A DNA stretch of 9,005 nt, from contig JAFZKM010000157.1 of assembly GCA_017553665.1 (NCBI GenBank), positions 1 to 9,005 on the forward strand, written 5' to 3'. The position numbers and the translations under genes were made by a program. The notes under the pieces were generated by a model. That model worked only from the letters and a program-made list of their open reading frames with translations. It did not search any database and had not been told where the DNA came from. This stretch comes from Lachnospiraceae bacterium (GTDB taxonomy: Bacteria > Bacillota_A > Clostridia > Lachnospirales > Lachnospiraceae). Positions 6,382 to 9,005 of this stretch are shown piece after piece (the stretch's first letter is position 1; each line of letters begins with the position of its first letter).

Positions 6382-7293
6382 ATGTCTTTCTCGCTTAATG
6401 TGAAAAAAGAACTGATTTCGTCCATTCCGAACGCGCGCCACTGCAGGATCGCGGAGCTCGCGGCGGTCACGGCGATGTCAGCCGTTTTGCGGGACGGACG
6501 GATAGAGCTCTCAAGCGAAAACGAGACTGTTAACGAGTGTTTTGCCGCTTTGTTCAAGAAGCTGACGGGGAAAGACCCGGAGCGGGAAACGGCGGTAGAG
6601 AAGGCGGGACGGAAAAAGACCTGTGTCACGGAGCTGACCGAAAAGGAGACGGAGGAACTGAAAAAACTCCTGAAACTGCAGGACGGACTGCTGCCGGGCA
6701 AAGTGGTCGTTCAGCAGACCTGCTGCAAGCGGGCATTTCTGAAGGGAGCCTTCATTGCCTGCGGATCGATCAGCAATCCCGAGAAGGACTACCATCTTGA
6801 ATTTGTTCTGGATGACAGGGAAAAAGCGGCTTTGACGGCCGAACTCATAACCTCGTTCGGGATCGAAGCAAAAATTGTTAACAGAAAAAAATATAATGTA
6901 GTATACTTAAAAGACGGGGAGCATATAGTTGATGTCCTGAACATCATGGGAGCCCACGTAAGCCTCATGGAGCTGGAGAATGTCAGGATCGTCAAGGAAA
7001 TGCGCAATTCAATAAACAGACGTGTTAACTGCGAGGCCGCCAATATCGGCAAAACGATCGCCGCGGCGACCAGGCAGATAGAGGATATACAATTTCTCAA
7101 TGACACTGTTGGGCTCGATTCATTGAGCGATGAGCTGAGAACTACGGCTCTGCTGCGGCTCGAGTTTCCCGACGCGTCCCTCGCCGAGCTTGGGGAGAAG
7201 CATGATCGGCGCGTAGGAAGATCGGGAGTCAATCACAGGCTGCAGAAGCTGTCGGACATGGCCGAAAGGCTGCGTTCGGGGAAGCCGGGATAA
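6382..7293 (+). CDS. whiA: DNA-binding protein WhiA
   Basis: WhiA is a regulator found throughout Gram-positive bacteria. It controls sporulation genes in Streptomyces and affects cell division and chromosome segregation in Bacillus. The 303-residue protein has the expected plan: an N-terminal region (1-105), a LAGLIDADG-endonuclease-like domain starting at AFLKGAFIACGSISNP (118-133) and running to about 210, and a C-terminal helix-turn-helix (about 248-297). The latter includes LRLEFPDASLAELG (258-271) and the recognition helix region GRSGVNHRLQKL (279-290). As in known WhiA proteins, the endonuclease catalytic residues are not expected to be functional. The ATG follows an AGGGGTG site by 5 bases and lies 23 bases after murB. 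rapZ and yvcK, frequent neighbours of whiA, are not between murB and whiA here. The next gene encodes an HPr-like protein, matching the whiA-crh order of Bacillus. Identification is secure. Confidence 0.95.
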   Translation: MSFSLNVKKELISSIPNARHCRIAELAAVTAMSAVLRDGRIELSSENETVNECFAALFKKLTGKDPERETAVEKAGRKKTCVTELTEKETEELKKLLKLQDGLLPGKVVVQQTCCKRAFLKGAFIACGSISNPEKDYHLEFVLDDREKAALTAELITSFGIEAKIVNRKKYNVVYLKDGEHIVDVLNIMGAHVSLMELENVRIVKEMRNSINRRVNCEAANIGKTIAAATRQIEDIQFLNDTVGLDSLSDELRTTALLRLEFPDASLAELGEKHDRRVGRSGVNHRLQKLSDMAERLRSGKPG

Positions 7294-7334
7294 AGTTGTT
7301 TTAGTTTTAGCAAAAAGCGGAGGAGAAAAAGGAA

Positions 7335-7601
7335 ATGGTTCAGAAGAAGATGGCTATCGACATTACGGCAGATCTAGACAGAAGGCCGATCGCCAAGCTG
7401 GTTCAGGAAGCAAGCAAATTTGAGAGTACCGTGTACTTCGAGTACAAGGACAAAAAGGTCAATGCCAAGAGCATCATGGGCATGATGACCTTCATCAGCA
7501 TTATGAACAGAGCCACCGCGGCGAACGATCTGATCGACGTGATCGTCAACGGCAGCGATGAGGAAGAAGCCATGAAGAGCATTGAGGCTTTTTTCGCATA
7601 A
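7335..7601 (+). CDS. Crh-like HPr-family protein with Asp at position 15 and intact Ser46
   Basis: The 88-residue protein follows the HPr fold throughout. HPr carries phosphate from PEP on His15 within GLHARP; here the segment is DLDRRP (13-18) with D15, so it cannot act as a normal phosphocarrier. The second site is intact: NAKSIMGMM (43-51) places Ser46 exactly where HprK phosphorylates HPr, and R17, M48 and M51, positions in the surface that contacts CcpA in known HPr, are kept. This is the pattern of Bacillus Crh, which has Gln15. A second oddity is about 6 extra residues between the Ser46 helix and the last strand (52-76, compared with Bacillus HPr). The gene ends in a typical GSDEEEAMKSIEAFF helix. 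A GGAGGAG site lies 9 bases before the ATG. It is the last gene of the operon that encodes HprK. A regulatory role as HprK substrate and CcpA partner is inferred. Confidence 0.85.
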   Translation: MVQKKMAIDITADLDRRPIAKLVQEASKFESTVYFEYKDKKVNAKSIMGMMTFISIMNRATAANDLIDVIVNGSDEEEAMKSIEAFFA

Positions 7602-7612
7602 TGTAAAAAACT

Positions 7613-7635
7613 GGAACGGGTGACCGTTCCTTTTT
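7613..7635 (+). terminator. Rho-independent terminator closing the operon
   Basis: GGAACGG (7613-7619) pairs perfectly with CCGTTCC (7624-7630) around a GTGA loop, a stable GNRA tetraloop in RNA, and is followed by TTTTT (7631-7635). It lies 11 bases after the HPr-like stop. Only 20 bases separate the T-run from the next TTG start, so the downstream gene has no room for its own promoter after the terminator. Confidence 0.85.
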
Positions 7636-7655
7636 AAGAAAATGGGGGGAGCACT

Positions 7656-8534
7656 TTGAAGAACAGCAGAAACAGAACCATAGTCATTGCGGCGGAGCTG
7701 ATAATCATCGGTATCCTTTTTGTCTGCATAGGCTTTAATGAGCTGAAGAAGGACAGGAAGGCGAAGGCGTTCAGCGATACCGGCGTTGAAATGACGGCTG
7801 ATACCGTGGATATCGGCGACGCGAAGGTCCCTACATCTTCAAATGTAAAGAAGGATACATCCACGCCCACGCCCGAGCCTACGCCGGAGCCCACGCTTAC
7901 TCCGGAAGAGATCGCGGAGCTTGAAAGGCAGGCACGCGAGGAAGAGGAGCGCCTGGCACGTGAGAAACTCGAGGCGGAGGTCGACGGCATTCTCGCAAAG
8001 ACCGATGTGATGGCGCAGATGTATGACTATGATAAAGCGATAGAGACAGTGAAGGCTGTCGAGGGTTACGAGAGCGTTGAACGCCTTTCAAACGCTATCG
8101 CCTCATATGAGGAAAAGAAGACAAAGCTTGTTAAATGGGCGGATAATACGCAGATCAGCCATCTGTTCGTTCACTCGCTCATCGTTGACACTTCGAGAGC
8201 GTTCGGCAAGGGCAGCAGCCAGCCCGTGGGCTATAACCGCTACATGACCACGGTCGATGAATTCAATAAGATCCTCGAGCAGATGTACGCGAAAGGCTAT
8301 GTCCTGATCAGTGTTCACGACATGGCGGAGCGCGTGGTAGGAGACGACGGAGTCGAGAAACTGGTGATGAAGGATATCTGGCTTCCCGAAGGAAAGATAC
8401 CTTTCGTTCTCTCTCAGGATGATGTTAATTACTACGTTTACATGCAGAAGAACGGCTTCGCCGAGAGGATCGTGGTCGGAGAGGACGGCCTGCCCACCTG
8501 CGAATACATCGATAAGGACGGCAATTATCTGTAA
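7656..8534 (+). CDS. Membrane-anchored polysaccharide deacetylase-like protein, N-terminal part, ended by an in-frame TAA
   Basis: The 292-residue product starts at a TTG 4 bases after GGAG in a G-rich run. It has a short basic N-terminus, one membrane anchor (9-27), a Pro/Thr/Glu linker TPTPEPTPEPTLTPEE (70-85) of the kind that spans the cell wall, and a charged helical stretch (83-112), possibly a coiled coil. A domain from about 165 onward then resembles the start of extracellular NodB-type deacetylases, with HSL at 173, a TVDEFNKILEQMYAKGY segment and PFVLSQDD (249-256). The SQDD (253-256) sits where the metal-binding TFDD motif is expected. TAA at 8532-8534 stops the frame. The sequence after it continues in the same frame with the remaining deacetylase motifs, so the intact protein would be much longer. 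Either the gene is a nonsense pseudogene, the TAA is a sequence error, or two polypeptides are made. Substrate, if any, would be a cell-surface glycan; this is inferred. Confidence 0.7.
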   Translation: MKNSRNRTIVIAAELIIIGILFVCIGFNELKKDRKAKAFSDTGVEMTADTVDIGDAKVPTSSNVKKDTSTPTPEPTPEPTLTPEEIAELERQAREEEERLAREKLEAEVDGILAKTDVMAQMYDYDKAIETVKAVEGYESVERLSNAIASYEEKKTKLVKWADNTQISHLFVHSLIVDTSRAFGKGSSQPVGYNRYMTTVDEFNKILEQMYAKGYVLISVHDMAERVVGDDGVEKLVMKDIWLPEGKIPFVLSQDDVNYYVYMQKNGFAERIVVGEDGLPTCEYIDKDGNYL

Positions 8535-8540
8535 GGTGAG
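8533..8540 (+). promoter_or_regulatory. Shine-Dalgarno-like sequence overlapping the premature stop
   Basis: AAGGTGAG at 8533-8540 shares two bases with the TAA at 8532-8534 and lies 6 bases before an in-frame GTG at 8547. A ribosome ending at the TAA could restart there. It differs from the ideal AAGGAGG, so efficiency would be modest. It may also be accidental. Confidence 0.3.
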
Positions 8541-8546
8541 TATGAC

Positions 8547-9005
8547 GTGGTTCCGATCGTTGACCGTTTTGTAAAAGAGCATCCCGATTTCTCATACAGG
8601 GGAAGAAAGGGAATACTCGGAGTTACCGGATTTGAAGGCGCGCTCGGTTATGATACAGGCCTCAGCATGAAGATCTACGACGGAATGTCCGAAGCTGACA
8701 AGATGGCGAAGATCGAGGCGCAGAGAGAAGAGGCGCTCAAGGTTGTCGAGGCTCTTAAGGCGGACGGATGGGAATTCGCGAGCCACAGCTATACGCACAG
8801 CAATATGACCGATATTTCGGTAAGCAAGCTCGAATATGACTGCCAGAGATGGCAGGATGAGGTAGAGAGCATTCTTGGTTACACAGATGTCTATATTTAT
8901 CCTTACGGAGCGGATATCTGTAACTGGAGAGGCTACAGCGGCGAGAAGTACGAGATCATGAAAAAGTACGGATTCTGGTACTTCTGCAACGTGGATTCCG
9001 CGCAG
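8547..9005 (+). CDS. C-terminal part of the split polysaccharide deacetylase-like gene (continues beyond window)
   Basis: From the base after the TAA the reading frame stays open to the window edge in the same frame as the upstream part, with no frameshift. The first possible start is GTG at 8547 behind AAGGTGAG. Counting from it, EFASHSYTHSN contains H80 and H84, the HSxxH metal-binding motif of NodB-type deacetylases, and YIYPYGAD holds P119-Y120-G121, matching the motif 3 region (usually RxPYG). The region between has a helical, charged segment (48-72). No signal peptide or membrane segment is present, so this part made alone would lack the anchor and the SQDD motif and would stay in the cytoplasm. 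It is best read as the rest of the upstream gene, broken by a single stop codon. The 3' end is outside the window. Confidence 0.6.
   Translation, partial: MVPIVDRFVKEHPDFSYRGRKGILGVTGFEGALGYDTGLSMKIYDGMSEADKMAKIEAQREEALKVVEALKADGWEFASHSYTHSNMTDISVSKLEYDCQRWQDEVESILGYTDVYIYPYGADICNWRGYSGEKYEIMKKYGFWYFCNVDSAQ

Noticed and set aside
6892..6897. Perfect TATAAT inside whiA as a promoter for the HPr-like gene
   Set aside because: No acceptable -35 box lies 16-18 bases upstream; TTGTTA at 6875 is only 11 bases away. It sits in an A/T-rich lysine/tyrosine coding stretch.
7859..7905. Short repeats encoding TPTPEPTPEPT as a CRISPR or mobile-element repeat
   Set aside because: The repeats are in frame, code for a Pro/Thr/Glu wall-spanning linker, and have no spacer structure.
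8532..8534. Altered genetic code or recoding of TAA as a sense codon
   Set aside because: whiA and the HPr-like gene in this window both end naturally at TAA, and no recoding element was recognised, so a nonsense mutation, error or split gene is more likely.

Overview
The window looks like chromosomal DNA of a Gram-positive anaerobe of the class Clostridia, probably Lachnospiraceae or a close relative. The grounds are the HPr kinase, MurB, WhiA and HPr-like gene cluster, strong purine-rich ribosome binding sites, several TTG starts and a diverged LspA-like protein. This placement comes from reading the sequence, not from a search. Every supported gene lies on the plus strand.

Region 1 (1-1870) is the 3' part of a membrane-anchored cyclic-di-GMP phosphodiesterase. 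It has 6-7 membrane helices, a degenerate GGDEF domain and an EAL domain with all expected catalytic residues. The 247-base gap after it (1871-2117) is unusually structured. It holds a near-consensus promoter (TTGACG, 17 bases, TAAAAT), two back-to-back hairpins starting at the predicted transcription start, a U-rich tail, an 11-base tandem direct repeat and a second promoter. The first part could be an independent small RNA of about 85-90 nt or an attenuating leader.

Region 2 (2118-7601) reads as one seven-gene operon ending at a strong terminator with a GUGA tetraloop. In order it encodes a short Rossmann-type protein resembling the N-terminal part of DUF115/Maf proteins, an LspA-like membrane protease, HPr kinase/phosphorylase (hprK), a ROK-family glucokinase, MurB, WhiA and an HPr-like protein. 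The HPr-like protein has Asp at position 15, where HPr carries its PEP-dependent phosphorylation His, but keeps Ser46, the HprK target. That is the logic of Bacillus Crh: a signalling-only HPr. Kinase, glucose-phosphorylating enzyme and likely kinase target therefore sit in one operon with a cell-wall precursor enzyme and the WhiA regulator, which suggests a link between carbon status and envelope growth. rapZ, often found between murB and whiA, is absent here.

Region 3 (7656-9005) is a membrane-anchored polysaccharide deacetylase-like gene split by one in-frame TAA at 8532-8534. The coding frame continues without a shift, and homology-like sequence runs to the window edge. The stop separates the likely first metal-binding motif (SQDD) from the second (HSYTH). 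A Shine-Dalgarno-like sequence overlapping the stop precedes an in-frame GTG, so the second half could be translated by reinitiation. Otherwise the gene is a nonsense pseudogene or the stop is a sequence error.
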